Assembly: GCA_026826555.1 (NCBI GenBank)
Contig: JAKSZT010000142.1
Coordinates: forward strand, 3,131,004 to 3,195,003
Length of the DNA stretch: 64,000 nucleotides
Origin: Tolypeutes matacus
Taxonomy: Eukaryota; Chordata; Mammalia; Cingulata; Chlamyphoridae
Direction: 5' to 3'
In this document: positions 47,645-62,095 of the stretch, piece after piece
Layout of the letters: every line of letters begins with the position of its first letter
How positions within the stretch are numbered: position 1 is the first letter of the stretch
Position numbers and translations under genes: made by a program
Notes under the pieces: generated by a model
Database searches by the model: none
Told to the model about the DNA's origin: nothing
Seen by the model: only the letters and a program-made list of their open reading frames with translations

Positions 47645-48560
47645 TCAAAAAGTTATGAAGTACAAGACACAGTAAAATGAATGGTCATTTTTGAAAAGGA
47701 ACAGGATCTTTAGGAAAGAAAAAAAATAATTGAAACTAAAATTCAACAAAAAAGATCAATAGTATATACATCTTCTGAAGAAAGAATTAGTGAACAGAAA
47801 GTTAGAAGTGAATATATTATTAAAATGCAGGATACAGAGACAATGAAAATGTAAAATGAAATTGAAACAGAGTATATATTGAGGAGACATAACTCAGGTA
47901 TAAATGGTACTAGAGAAGAAAAGAAAAGAAAAATGGATAGAGGTTATATTCAAGGAAGTCATGACTAAGTTTTTCTAAGTTTTGGAAAAATATTATAAAT
48001 CCTAATATTTCAGAATCCCAAAGAAACATAAGAACACTTAAAAAGAAGTCCAAACTTGACACATTATAGTTAAACAACAGACCACCAAAGGAAAAATATC
48101 TTGAAAGCAGGCAAAGAGAAAATCCACATTGTTTACAAAGAAAGAAAATGATGCATACAGTTGAACTTTAAACAACAGCAAATTAAATTAAAAAATGGTG
48201 AAATAATATTTTAAAAGGCTGAGATGGTTCAGAAAACTCATTTGACACAAATGATAAAACTAAATGTGAAGGGTAAAACTCTAAATTTCCAGAATGGAAC
48301 ATAGATGAAAGTTTTTCTGACCATGGGATAAACAAAAAATTTTAAAACAGGACACAAATAGTTTAATCAGTAAAACATATTAATTTGAGCTGCAGGAAAA
48401 TTAAAATGTGTTCATCAAATGACACCACAGGAAGTGAAATTTTAAGTCATAAACTTCTAGAAGATTTTCTCCATATGGGACTGATATCCAGAATATACAA
48501 AGAATTCCTCCAAATTAAAAAAAAAACAACACATAAAAAAGGCTTTTTTTTTTTTTTTTT
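47645..48560 (+). repeat. L1 5'/ORF1 region, right of the provirus
   Basis: Sense L1-like text such as 'atcttgaaagcaggcaaag' (48099) and 'agaaaatccacattg' (48117), A-rich throughout, ending in an A/T run near 48545-48562. It continues the element seen before 40500. Confidence 0.55.
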
Positions 48561-48940
48561 TTAAATTATTAAAGGACTGGAATGGGCAGCTTAAAAAGAA
48601 TGAATCCTAATGTTCAATAAGTATATGAATCTTTCTAAGGACTGTCCTGCAGTATGAGCTCCTCTCAATCCAATCTTCCTTCTTTCCTCTCCTATCTCCC
48701 AGGAGTCTGAAATGCATCATACTCTGAAGACTCCTCTGACTTTCACTATATAGGTAGCATAAGTATATAGTATTAATATATAATAGCTATAAATAGATGT
48801 TTTATTTTTTTCCTAGGAAGTGCCCATAAGACAAAGACTAGCTAATGTCAACCATCTGAGTAATTTTGAATACTTAGTAGTTCAGGGCATCCTCAGTGGG
48901 GGATGATTTTGACATTCAATTATAATAAAACAATTTTCTC
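48561..48940. other. Unassigned spacer
   Basis: No gene and no clear family. Confidence 0.4.
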
Positions 48941-49640
48941 ATGCCTTCTTCTACATATCCATCCACATGTCTCTGCCCCAGACTTCCATGTCTCCAATCT
49001 CCCAGTCTGTTTCTTTCTAAGCACCTGAATAGTGGACCATGTCATAAGCTTGGAAACTACGCATACTCACAACCTGGGCTACTTCTTCCACACAAAGTCG
49101 ATGGCCAGGTTCACTTGCAGATCCACATATTGGGAAGACTTCATCTCATCACTGTCTTTCAAAGCCACCCCTGGATGTGTTTGTAATGCAGTTATGATCC
49201 ATTTTTGAACAGCACCCACATAACCAAGTTAATCTCTCCATAAATCTAGCTTGGACTTTTTCTTCTTCCTTCAGCTTGTACACAGGAGCCCCTTACAATG
49301 TAATATGAAGGAAGAGTGTTTGTGTAACTATGGTGGGTGACACAAGGTTCTAAACTACCTGCTCATATTCTCTCATGCAACTTACATCCTCATGGTCCTT
49401 TTTGGTTTGGTCCTAGATGTACTATTTTCAATCTCTTCCAGGACATCAAAAGGTCTGGGGATTGCAGGCCCAAGTGGCAGGGCTGCTTGCATCACATCAT
49501 AGACCTGGCACAAATCCTTCTTAAAGCTCTCAACATTCAGACCCTAGGTGTGAGATTATGTCAAGATGAGAGATGTGTTGCCTTCAGAACTCAAAAAGGC
49601 CAACCAGATATTTTGCTCCAAACTTTGTGAGAAGGGATGC
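48941..49640 (-). repeat. Probable old ERVL-type internal remnant
   Basis: In reverse complement the segment 49250-49630 gives protein-like text with scattered stops in one frame, and its wording resembles ERVL internal sequences common in placental genomes. The plus-strand open frames at 48941-49186 and 49337-49630 are antisense shadows. I give only a class, not a family. Confidence 0.4.
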
Positions 49641-50189
49641 AAGATGTATAAATTTGTGTTGGACAAAAAGACCACATATTGCATGATTCCATTTATATGA
49701 AATGTATAGAATAGGCCAATACTCCCATGGCTACTGCCAGTAAGTGAAAGCTAATTTTTGCAGCCACTTTACTGTATGATCCCTTTCTCCTTCATGAAGC
49801 CTAGAATGTCCCAGCAGGTTATGCTGGGACTTACTATGGTTATCATAATTAGCTGTTGCCTCTGCAAGGTTATTGAGCAGGAAGAAGTTCTAGCTCAATA
49901 CAGGGAGGGAGTCTGAACACCCAATGTCTTCAGGAGTGTACATTTAGATGTATCAATCTCATATTTCAGGCTTCCAGGCTCTACCAGAGTCCTGACTTTA
50001 GAATAAAACACATGTCTCTACTGAAAATTTACTTTATTTCTGCAACTCTCTAAGTCGAATAGGTCTTCATTGTACTAGTTATTTATGACTGCTGTTCCAC
50101 TCAAGAGATAAGGACCTCTTTGTAAGCTGCCAAAGAGTTCCTTAGGCTCTTACATTTAAACTTTTAACTGCTTATCTTTTGAGTTTTTT
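49641..50189. other. Mixed repeat debris
   Basis: 49660-49720 is a short L1M 3' UTR piece in sense orientation ('catattgcatgattccattt'). The rest may belong to an LTR element. Confidence 0.35.
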
Positions 50190-51120
50190 TAATAATTATT
50201 TTTTAAAAATTTTTAGAAACTTTAGATTACATAAATGTTACATAAAAATATAGGGTATTCCCATATGCCCTACTCCCTCCCGCTCCCACACTTTCACACA
50301 TTAATAACATCCTCCATTAGTGTAAATGCCCCCTATACTTCCTTCTCCCTCAGAACCTTTGGTGGCCAATGCCTTTATATCAATGATAAAAGCTCTTACA
50401 TTGCTAAAATAATATTAAGTTTATAGTAGAATAATAATGAATCTACTTTAGCCCATTGTTCATTCCCCAGTTTTGAGGATTTTGCAATAGTGATGTCCAC
50501 TCTGCTTCTAATTGAGAGGGCCCTTAGATCCCATAGGACAGATGGATGGAACTATCTTGCTTGAAGTTGCAGACACTCTCTGTTCCTTGGGATTGGTGTT
50601 GTCCATTGTTATCTCCTTGTTATTTGTCTTGGTGAGTTCAATGAACTGGAGAGTATGTGTTTCTACTCTGCTGAGATTCAGGGCTCAACTGGAACATGGA
50701 TGGACCAAAGATTTAAGTCTCTGGGACTTACATTTATCAAGTATAGTGCTAATTATATGTTCAAATAAAAGATGCAGAAGAGCCATGTGTAGGGAAACTA
50801 TAAATGAGTCTAATTTTGTTACACTGGTGAGCATAAATTCCAAAGTTGACAGGGTACTGAATTCCTGAGATGTTTGCCCTGCATATAGCATCTGGGTATC
50901 TCTAGAGCCCTCAGGAGCCCTGCTATTTGAGACACTGTTTACTGTGGTAGTCAATGAGATCCTGCTGAGATGTGCATAAGTGTAACCTCCAGAATGACCT
51001 CCAGACTCACTTTGAAAGCTCTTAGCCATAAAATTTTACTTATATTTATCATTTCCCCCTTTTGGTAAAGGTCTTCTTCCATATGCATTGTTAGTTAGCA
51101 CTTGGTGATAAACTCATTAA
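50190..51120 (-). repeat. Retroelement 3' end, probably xenarthran L1-related
   Basis: T-rich start, 'actttagattacataaatg' (50220), 'attcccatatgccctactcc' (50256), then a long GC-richer part to 'ttagccataaaattttact' (51021). I recall this arrangement from sloth and armadillo DNA. The open frames 50512-50868 (plus) and 50685-51029 (minus) overlap each other and have no family signature. Confidence 0.5.
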
Positions 51121-54079
51121 TGACCATTTCTTATTATCCCTCTACAAGGCATCTCTACAATTTAGCAATAAGAAGCCAGCTTCACACTATTGTAGGAATT
51201 GTTCTTTTTGTATCTTTCTAGTGCTTAAATTAAACAGCTGTAATTATATTCCCTTCTACTAGGATGTTTTCCCACATCACCATCAATAAAATCCTTAGCA
51301 ATCAGGCAGCAAACTCCTGCCAGAGGCTATCTGTGTCCCATCTACTAATTAGAATGGAGTTTTCTTTGACCACAAGGCACAGAGTGAGCCAGTTACAAAT
51401 CCTCATTTATCTCCTGATATCTCAGACTACTCCCAGTATCAGTTGTGTTAGTTTGAGTTCTCTGAGAAGTAAATCCTAAGATGGGAATAGAGTACATTCA
51501 TAAAGAGTAATATTACCCCATAATGAAAACAAAAGATTTTTTTAAATTAACTAAAACAACAAAAATAGTTTAAAATAATATAAAAATAAATGAAGACCAC
51601 CCAAATGAGAACAAGTCAAGAGTATAGCAAGTTTGTTATAGCAAGGGAGTCCGTTCCCATCACTTATGTTTGGCAGAAACTCAAAGGCAGGGAAGCAAAT
51701 GTAAGTTTTCCTGGTGGAAAAGGGAAGGCTTCAGATTGGCTCTGATTGGTGGTGTTCAGCATGCAAAAACTGTAGTTGGACTAACTAGGAGCAGCACATC
51801 TTATGTGATTCATTAAGAAACTTATTTTGCTTTCTCTGTTTAGTCCTAAGTTGGGAGTACAGGAAAAACTGGGGAGCTGAAAGTTTTGATTAAGTCTTGA
51901 TTATTTTGAGTGGATTGCTAAGACATTGTGATTTGGTTTCCTGGAGTATTTGATCCAGATTGTGAGTCCCAGATCTATATTTACATATGAATTTATCATT
52001 GTTTGTAAATTCATTTTCTGAATAGTAGTTGGGATGGTATCCTGTCAATAGCATGGGCAATAAAATAAAATGCTTTGCTGCATGGTGGAAATGATATTAT
52101 TATAAAACAGTTTATTGCTTTACTTCTCTACCAAGCATCTCTATTTTTTCCCTGGGGAGGTCCTAACCAGCTAGAATTTCTTATAGCCAGTGTCTAATTC
52201 ATTTGTCAGGGTCAAAGCATGACTAAGGAAAAAGACTTATAGGTTGGTTGGTCTAAATAGATATTTTGCTATTTTTGGATGTTTATTTTTATACAATCTT
52301 CTGCATTTTTTGTGTGTTGTATTTGTCCTTCCTTTTACTCATTTGTTAAAATTAAACTAGCAGTACAGTATAATTAATAGTATTTTCCCAATTTGGTATT
52401 TTCTTTTCAGCAAAAATAAATCATAATCCACCAGTAAATTATTTATTATCTTATATTTTTCTTTTCCATGGCATTAAGACCCTGATAAATGACCATGCTT
52501 TAAAATTTAAAATGCAGTTTAGAGCATTTGAGTATTAGTCTATATTTGTCTACATATACCAACTTTCAATTCAAACAGAGGAATGTAGTCATCAAAGGGA
52601 TAGGTCATTTCAAATGAATAGGTAAAGTTTTAGTCTTTTAATTTGGCAAGGTAGTTTGCCTAGCATTTGAGGGAAATTGATTTTTTTAATATATATAATT
52701 TTTAACATATACAAAACAAAATGGCCTGAGCCAAGTGTCAGGAAGAAAAAATTTGAAAATGATTATGTATAATAGTGGTAGAAAGCACAGTAGGCCATTT
52801 GGAAAGAGGGGTTTTATTAACCTAAGATATTCTAATTGTTGATTACTTATTTTTCACCTTAGGAAGCTGTGTGGAAAAATGATGGGCAGTGTTCTTCCTT
52901 TTACTTTGAATTATCTCCTATCACCTGTTTCCTTCTGCAATACTAAGGTAACTTTGGTTTTAAATATTTAAAGGATTGGTTTTGTACTATGATTCTGTTT
53001 CTTGTGTTGACTTCCCATTACCTGGAAATGATAAAAAAAGACTCCACTATAACATCAAACATCGATTAAAATGAAAAAAAAAGAAAAGAAAAATGAAAAA
53101 TGAAAAAAGAAACCAAAAGAAAAAGAAAAAAGAAAAAGGAATATAATACTTATAAATACATATACATGTAAATAAAATGATGGATTGTATCTTTGTGCTT
53201 TAAGTCTTGTTACATTTTTATAATTTCTTCAATTTAAACCCAGGCAGGTTTTTATTTATTTTGTCACTCTATGTTTCAAACAACCAGGATTAATGTCAAT
53301 TGGAAAGGGACCACTGACTTGATAGGGTCTTCAAACAGTGCATTGTTAATAGAGAGGGCTATTTTCTAAAAACTTTTCAGCTTAGAATAAATACAAATAA
53401 ACAAGTAATTTAAAAAAAAATTAATTATGGCTAACTTTTTTTTAATGCTAATGTAGGAACTAAAATAAAAGTAAGAGAAGAAACGTTTGGATTGCTGGAA
53501 AGCAGTACACTAGCCTGAATCATGGAAGGCATGACTGGAATAGAGACTTAGATAAGACGGGGAAGTACTGAAGAAATTAGTATTTAAAAAAAAGCCCTAT
53601 AGCTCTTCTTTTCATTTGTGGTGCTGTCTTCAAGGCATGTAATAAACATGGCAGCAAAACACCAAACTTGCCAACTTGCCTCTTCAGTAATATAAACCTG
53701 ACTTCAAATGTTTTTGGGTTTCATCCTTCTTTCTTTTTTTTTTTTCAAACTGCTGATTTTCTTATGCTTTTAATATTGGCAATTGCTGATAAAATAAAAT
53801 AAGATCCTAAGCTACAATTGTGTTACACTGTCAAGAACTACTTGCCTTGCCTAAAATATTAGAATATAATCACCATCTCTCCCATGCTTTGTTTGCTAAT
53901 GTGAATGTAAACAAGATAGACTGTTTGCTATTACATTTTGTAAAAATGGAGATAATTTATTTTAAAATAATTGTAAATCTGTAATTTCTTAAATTACAAA
54001 ACTAAAATATCTGGTTTTACTAAAGTTAAAAACACAGAAAAATAAAAATATCCCCCCTAAAGAATTATCAAGGTTTGGA
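51121..54079. other. AT-rich DNA with unassigned repeat pieces
   Basis: 51600-51900 looks like an old LTR piece and 51444-51480 like the start of the 15849-type repeat ('gtgttagtttgag'). A homopurine tract lies at 53068-53143, almost only A and G. No gene is supported. Confidence 0.4.
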
Positions 54080-57000
54080 GAGTGTTACCTAAACAGTTCT
54101 CATTGGATAGCTATCTAGTTCCTCCAGAAAATAATTAATCCCCATTAAAAAAATGGAGGTAAAGGTGGAGCAAGATCTACAAATTCTTTAATGCAAGAAA
54201 GCATAAACTAAGAAGAGCACAGATGCAAAATAGCAGAGTAGGAAGTTTTATAGATAACTCCATCCACCAGAAAAATGAGTGAGCTGAGAAAAGTGATTGG
54301 AATTGGCTAGATGGTAACTCTGGACATAGACTGGATTTTAAACAACCATGATAGTGCCAACAGTTAAGCTTTGGTAAGAGAAAGTTCAACCTAATCAGTG
54401 ACCAGTTCCCATTCCTCTACATGCTGAAGCAGTTGTGAAAACAGCAACAACTGCAGAAAGGTGGCCTAGCTTCCAAGAGGTGCTTACTGGCACCAGGAGG
54501 TCAGAGTAAACCAGACAAAAAGATCAGTGAACTTGAAATAAGACAATTGAAATATTCTAGTCCAAAGACCAGAAAGAAAAAAAAGAATGACAGATCATGT
54601 AACTATATTGCTGTGAGCCTGGCCCTCAACCTGGCCCTAAGGACAGGGCTGTAGAGGGGAGTGCTAAAGTCACTAAGTGATGAGTGAATATAGAAAGGAA
54701 ATGGTTGCCTCTTCATTATCCTCCTCATCTGGTGGGATCAGTGAAAGTTCTGTCACTTGATCTGATTTCAGTATCTCAGACTTTACCTCACCACACAAAG
54801 TCTTTTTCTACCTACCCCAAAGGAGCTGGAGAGATGTTAATAGATGGCTCTGAGAGAATCTACTGTGAATCCTGTTTTAGCTATCAAGTGTCATCCAAGC
54901 TTGGATGTTTCACAAGCTTAAGCAGGTGAAACACAAGCGGCAAGTTGTTTGGATAGAAAACCTAGCTGGGTTGGTAGAAGAGCTGCAGGCAAGTGAGTAG
55001 TAGTTTAAATTCATTGAGTAGCTATTTGGGTTCAAAACCTCTTCAGATTCATTGTGCAGATGGTCACTTCTAAAGCAAAACAATTACAGAGTGAGTTAGG
55101 GCCTTTTTTTTTTTAGAGCTTCCATAGCCATCCAAAAATTTACGGTTACATTGCTGAATTGTTTATTCACATCAATACCAGAACTGACCAACTGTATTTT
55201 GTCTATCCAGTAATTCATTCAGAGCCTAGAAATCCTCACCAGACAAGTCCACAATCAGGATCTTTAGTTATAAAATACAGCATTGATGATCTAAAACAGT
55301 TCTTTTTTTTTTTTTCAGATGAATGAGATTTCAATTCAGTACCTATCCAAATGAGTAATTTTTAAGTGTTCATTTTTTTTTTCTGTTTTTAGATATCTAG
55401 TTCTATTGATTCAACCTTTTTCTAACCCCTTCTAGACATGCCAAAGGCTGGCAAAAAGACTTGCTTTTTGAATGTTGAAGCACTGTGGAAATAAAGCTGC
55501 AAGCAAAAAACTTTAAATACAGAAATCCAGAGTTCATCTCATTGGTGGAATGTAAAAATTTTGTAGCAGGTAAAGCACTTGAAAGAGTTCCAAATTAAAA
55601 GAATGGAAAAATAAAAACATGAAGAGCCTGAGGAACCTGTGGGACAACACCAAACATACCAATGAACACATTATGTGAGTCTCAGAAGGAGAAGAGAGAG
55701 ATAAAGGGGTAAAAAATATTCATGAAAACAACTAAAATCTTATTAAAGATATAAATATACAAATTCAAAAATCTAAACAAACACTTAGCATGATTAACAC
55801 AAAGAAAGTTACATTGAGACACATTATAAAAAACTGTCATATGCCAAAAACAAAGACAGAATCTTGAAAACAGCAAGAGAGAAGCAACATCTCACATAGA
55901 AGGGCTCTTTAATAAAACTAACATCTAATTCTCATTAGAAATCACAGATGTCAAATGGCAGTGAAAGGACATATTTAAAATACTGAAAGAAAAAAAATTT
56001 TATCCAGGAGTAATGAATCTGGCAAAATAACCCTTCAAAAATGGGGGAGAAATCAAAACATTTATGGATAAACATTTTTTTTTAATGAGGGAGTTCACTA
56101 CCACTAGAATGTCCTTTCAAGAAATACTTAAAAGAGCCCTTCGTGTTGAAAGGAAAGGATACGGAACAGTAATTGTGATTTATATTACTTACAATTCTAA
56201 TACATACAAAATAAGCACACACCTTTGTTACTAGGCACATATTATAAAAAGGAATAACTTGTGACAAAAAACAACATAAATGGGAGGGACAGAAATATAT
56301 AGAAATAATATATGTTTAGGGTATTGAAGTGAAATTTATATAAATATAAATAAAATTATAATAGATTTAGGATATTAAATGTAATCTACATGACAACCAT
56401 AAAGAAAAGACCTGAGAAACAATTTCATAGAAGGAAAGGAGAAGTGATTCAAAATGTCTCATTATAACAGATCATCTAAACAAAAAGGAAGGCAGCATGT
56501 AGGAAAAGAGGAAAAAAGTATAATACAAAAAAAAAAAAAAGCAATTAGAAAAATGGCAGAAGTGAGTCTATTGATATTTAATTTAAATGTAAATGGATTA
56601 AATTTTCCCATCAAAAGGCAGAGATTGGCTGGGTGGATAAAAAAATGACCCAAATATATGCTTTTTAAAAATAGACTCAACTTAGATCCAAAGATGTAAA
56701 GAGGTTGAAAGCTAAAAGGAAGAAAAAAAATCCATGCAATTAATAGTGAAAAAGAGCTTAGGTGGCTATAACAAAATCAGATAAAATTACCTTTGAGTCA
56801 AAAAACCATTACAAGAGACAAAGGACATTATATATTGATAAAAGTGTCAGATCAAGAAGAGAATAAAATAAGTAGAAATAAAAAATAGACCTAATGAAAG
56901 GACTCCAAAATATTTGAAGCAAGTATGGACAGAATTGCAGAGAGAAATAGACAGTTCTTCAATAATATTTGAGGACTTCAGCACACTACTTTCAATACTG

Positions 57001-58215
57001 GATATAACATCTAGAAAGTAGATCAAATGGGAAATAGGGAAATACAGGACCTGAACAGCTCTATTAACCAACTGAACCTAACAGACATATATAGAACACT
57101 TCACTTAATGTCAGAATACATTCTTTCAAGTTCACATGGATCATTTTCCAAGTAAGACCATATGTTAAGATGCAAGAGAAATCTCAATAAATTAAAAAAT
57201 ATATTGATGTCACATGAAGTAACTTCTCTGACCATAATGGAGTGAAGCTAGAAACCAATAACAAAAAGAAAAATGGAAAATTTAGAAATATGTGAAAATT
57301 AAACAGCACACACATATATGTCAAATAAGTGAAAGAAGAAATTAGAAGGGTAATAGAAAATACTTAGAAATATTTTGAGATACAACCAAGGCAGTGCTCA
57401 GAGGGAAATTTATAGCTATGGATGCTTATATTTTAAAAAAGAAATATCTCAAATTAATATTTCAACCTTACATCTTGAGAAACTAGAGAAAGAAGAGCAA
57501 AATAAAGCCAAAGATAGTAGAAAGAAGAAAATATTTAATATTAGAACAGAGATACATGAAATAAAGAATACAAAAACAATTGAGAGAATCAACAAAAGAA
57601 AAATGTGTCTCTTTAAAAGAACAAGTTGATGAACCTTTAGTCAAACTGACAAAGAAAAAAAGAGAACAGACACAAATAATTAAAATCAGAAACGAACATG
57701 ATATAAATATTTATAGCAATATAAGGAATTATAAAAGAATATTACCAACAAATGTAGATGTAGTGGAAAAATTCCTAGTAATACAAAAACTACCTAACCA
57801 CATAAATTGTCTCAAGAATAAATAGAAACTCTCAACAAACTTATAACATGCACAGAAAGTGAATCATTAATCAAAAACTTTCCACCAAAGTCCAGGACAA
57901 AATGACTTCACTGGTGAAAGTATTCAGAAATCCTCAAAACATTCAGAAAACTTAGAATACAAAGGAATTCTCAGCATCATAAAGACCATTTATGAAAAAA
58001 TAAAAAGAAACTGCAGCAAGTATTATATTCAATGATGAAGAATCTGAAGGCTTCCCTTTAAAAATGGAAGACTTAATATTGTTAAAATGTCAACACTGCC
58101 CTAAATGAGTGATAGATTCAATGCAATGCAAGTCAAATTTCCAAAAGCTTTCTCTGCAGAAATGGACAAGCCAATAATCACATTCATATGAAACTGCCAT
58201 ATAAAATCTCTGAAA
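54080..58215 (+). repeat. L1 LINE, 5' region and ORF2 pieces
   Basis: Sense L1 text runs in order. A probable 5' UTR lies at 54080-55480. An ORF1-like region follows (55620-56150, for example 'atggcagtgaaaggacatat' at 55954). ORF2 runs from about 56560 ('aatgtaaatggattaaattt') through 57225 ('tgaccataatggagtgaagc'), 57385 ('aaggcagtgctcagagg'), 57870-57920 and 58060-58200. Many stops and deletions make it dead. Open frames such as 57375-57629 and 57580-57825 are ORF2 pieces in shifted frames, and 56847-57071 on the minus strand is a shadow. Confidence 0.75.
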
Positions 58216-60064
58216 TATATTGCATTGGCTTTGGGCCAGGAGATGAGAAAAGAATGTCAATACAGTGCAAAAACATATAAACATATAAAACATATAAATT
58301 ATATAATTTATAATTATAACAGTAAAATTATAAATATAAGTCTCTTTGTTATGACCTCTGAAAAATTTGAGATGGTTTCTAGTGAACACTCTCACTTAAA
58401 CCACAAATCTTATAAGAATATTAAGGGTTTTGTTGCCCTCCTCTCTATGTATGCCTGACATGCCCAAAGTATGGACAAGCCTGTCTTAGAAAGAATTGTA
58501 GAGAAGGTCATGGAGTAGACCTAAAGCAGATTCATAGAAAATCTACATTTTTTAGAAAGTTGAACTAACAAAAGTACCACCAGCTTGGACTAAAAGGTAC
58601 TGACACGTTTCAAAATGTAAACCTGCCTCTCAGCCCAGAATTATCTATGAGCAGAAAGCAGGTTAAAAAATTTACTCAGATACAAACACAGCTATTTCTT
58701 TTGGTAAAGGAAGGAATTCTCAGAGGTTAGAGCCAAAAGACATGAAAAACAATAGAAAAGAGTTAAGATCAATGACCTGGTATACCAATTCCAGGGAGAA
58801 GAATGTGAATATTGATGCAACACATCAAATATTAGCAAGAGGAATGTGATCAAGTGGATTTTATATGTGTTATTCAAGGATAATTCAATATTAGGTAAAG
58901 TACACTGAAAAATATTAGTACAAATTTTGCCCATCTCTACCTAAACGTTTCTTTTCAATGTGACATTGACATTTCTCCAGACAAGAGATGGCCTCTATTT
59001 CTCCATATCCTTGATTTTGATTTGACTTTCTGGCTAGCTGGTATTAATAGAATCTGAGAGGAGTAGCAGCATTACTTCAAGGATCTTTGCAACTTGTTCT
59101 TCATTCCCTTAGACCTTTGAGAGTATATGCTGTGTATAAGCCCAGATAAATAAACCTTCTTGAAAATGAGAAGCCATATGTAGAAAGAGGACCTAAAGGA
59201 TAAAAGAACACATAAAGAGTGAGAGGGAGGCCCAGCCAGACCATAACTGATGTGCCAGACATGTGAGTGAGGGCTTCTTAGACCTGATGTACCCAGAGAA
59301 GCAGTCCAGTCAACCATGTGAAACAGAGTTGGGCCATCACTGCTGAGCTCTATAGATATCCAAGAATCATGATAAATGACAAAGAAAATATGGGTGATCT
59401 ATATTCAGGTAAAAATAACTGAACTAGAAATGGAACTCATATTGGGATACTGCTGCTACAAAAACCAAAATCATAGCATTGGTTTTGGAACCAAGCAACA
59501 GGCAGAGACTGGAAGATCAGTGAGGAAATGCTTAATAGGGTTGGTGGAACAATAAGGAAATTGTTAACAAATTTATTTGAGGATATGACTTAGGGATTTT
59601 TAGATAGAGTGCTGTCAGTGCTAGATAGCTACTTTGAGCTGTGTATGATAAGGTACAGGAAAAGAGAGATGACCTAAAGAAAATCCTGGTCAGGTTTCAA
59701 GCAAATTTGAGTGAAAATACAGAGGGCTCAGGACAAAATCTCCAACTGGCATTTTATATAAGAAATACCTCTGCATAAAGAGTAATCAAGGATGTAATTT
59801 CAAGACCTTTGTTAAGTCCTCAGAAAGAATTAAAGCAGGACTTCCTATAACCTCTTGGATAGAAAATAGAACTTCTAAGAATATTATAGGCTTTGTCCCT
59901 AATTTGCTGGGTACAATTAAATTAGAGTAATATCTATTTCAGAAAGAATAATGGATATGGCTTTGCAGCATGGAAGCAATCTCCAAAAAGACTCTTGGGA
60001 AATATGTAAAGTTTTTAAGGGAATTATTCTGACAAAATACAATCCTTGGACTAAAATAGGCAAG
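58216..60064. other. Unassigned DNA between L1 pieces
   Basis: 59040-59340 may be an old LTR or other repeat, but I cannot name it. The overlapping open frames at 58090-58458 carry no motif. No gene is supported. Confidence 0.4.
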
Positions 60065-61345
60065 AAGAGTAAAAATTGAAAAGAAGCCTCTAGGCAAAAA
60101 GTTTAAAAGGACACTACACAGAAGATATCCAAGTGACCAATAGTCATTTGAAAAATTTTTTACCATTATTAAGAATATGCAGATCAAAGCTGCAATGAGA
60201 TGCCACTACACACCAACTAGGAATGCTAAATTTAGAATACTGACAATATGAATTGTTAACAAGAATGTAAACCAACTGATAGTAGGATTGAAAAATAGTA
60301 CCTAAAACCACCATGTAAATATCTTTGGAATTTTTCATGAAATTAACATTTTTCTTACCCTATATTCCAGCAATTCTACTTGTAGATATTTCTCATATAA
60401 GAGAATGAAAGCAAATGTTCTCAGAAAGACTTTTACAAGAATGTTCTTGGTAGCTTTATTGATGATTGTTTCCAAACTGGAGGAAAACTACACATCATTT
60501 TTTTTATATTTATACAACGGGATATTTTTCAGCAATAAACATGATGGATCTCAAAAATATGTTGCATGTAAGAAGCCAGATACAAAAGAGTATATACTGT
60601 ATGCTTGTATTTATACTACTTTAAAGAACACACAAAATGAATCAATATTGATTAAAATCAGAATAGTGGTTACTTCTAGGGATGTAATTGGCTGAAAAGC
60701 ATCTCACAGGAACTTTCCGGTGTGAACGGTATAGTCTATATCTTGATATTTGTGGTTGTCAGTAGGCATATAAATGCTCAAAAACTCATAGATCTGTATA
60801 CTTATAGTTCATTTTTTTACAGTACATAAATTATAATTCGGTAAATTTCAAGAGAAAGTACCCCGTGCATGAACACATACTAATTTGATCCTCACACTGC
60901 AGAAAATTTATCTGTAATATACATTTGCATTCATCCAAAAATGACATGTTTAGGTTTAATTATTGCAGAATAGATTGGAATATCCAAATAAATGGAAATA
61001 ACCTGAATGCTCATTTTTAGGAGAGAAATTTTAAAATACTATAAATTCATGAATTGAATAAGAACATTATATTTAGAATTAGGAAACTCCATGCATAAAC
61101 ATAGACAATTCATTGAAAGTGAAAAAATATTGCATATTGTGTGCTTCAAATATGTGTACACTGTAAAGGGGAAGGGGGTTGTAGATGAAAATTTACTGAT
61201 ATAGTGATGTTTTTGAAAATTTACACAAGAAATTGATAATAGTTTCCTCTAGTGCAGTGTTGATTTTAGATCAAGCACTAGAATGAGAACATTTCTCACT
61301 TTGTATATTTTTATACTTTAATAAAAACATTTAAATATGCAAACA
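60065..61345 (+). repeat. L1 LINE 3' ends
   Basis: 60065-60860 is the end of ORF2 and the 3' UTR in sense ('atgagatgccactacacacc' at 60197, 'cagcaattctacttgtagat' near 60369, 'agcaataaacatgatggatc' at 60531). 60870-61345 repeats similar 3' UTR themes in a more diverged form, so a second old L1 end probably lies next to the first. Confidence 0.7.
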
Positions 61346-61509
61346 TATTTCCTGAGAAATAGTTAAATGTATATTCCTAATATAATACTTTATTTCCAGT
61401 ATTTCCATCTTGTGATATTCATCCCCATGTTAGTAAATTGCACAAATATTCATAGTTATTCCATATAAAATCTTAGGAGGTATTCCTAATTCCTCACTCC
61501 AGATATGAA
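61346..61509. other. Short unassigned spacer
   Basis: No recognised content. Confidence 0.35.
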
Positions 61510-62095
61510 GTCAACCAGTAAGTCCCAACAACTCTACTACCAAATTTTAAGTTAAGTTTCCTTTATTACTTCTACCATTATGTCTTCACCCCATCCCAAC
61601 AGTCTATGACCTCATCTCTTGTGCATGGTACTGCAAAATCTCCAGACTGTTGTTTCTACCCTTAAATACCATCTACTACCTTAAATACCATATACTGGGC
61701 AACATGTGTCATCACTGTCATCTAAGCACACTGCTCTCTTTCTGCTCCACAACGCACCAGCTTTTCCTTCCTTTATGTCCTTTGCTTTTGTTCTTAAAAT
61801 TGCCTGGAATGTGCTTCTTTCAGATGGCCCCATGTCTAGATTTGTCTAGTCATTCAGATGTCAGCTCAAATGTCATCTTCTCAGAAAGGACTTTTAAATT
61901 ACCTACTCTAAAATATCGTCCTCTGTTTTCCCCTGACACTCTCCAGCATACCACTCTATTATGTTTTTTTCATTCTCTGACATTTTATTGCCTACTGTCT
62001 TCACACTTCCTCTGACTCTCTCTCTTAGATTGTCAAATGAGACCAAACACATTGTCATCACAGTCAGTGCTTAATTGCTGACTAATAAACTAAAT
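61510..62095 (+). repeat. L2 LINE 3' end
   Basis: 'ttgcctggaatgtgcttctttc' (61800), 'gtcagctcaaatgtcatcttctc' (61860), 'gaaaggacttttaaattacctac' (61885) and 'gcttaattgctgactaataaac' (62068) keep the L2 order. The open frame at 61650-62015 is within the repeat. Confidence 0.75.

Noticed and set aside
50512..51029. 118- and 114-codon open frames on opposite strands
   Set aside because: They overlap each other inside a retroelement 3' end and carry no family signature.
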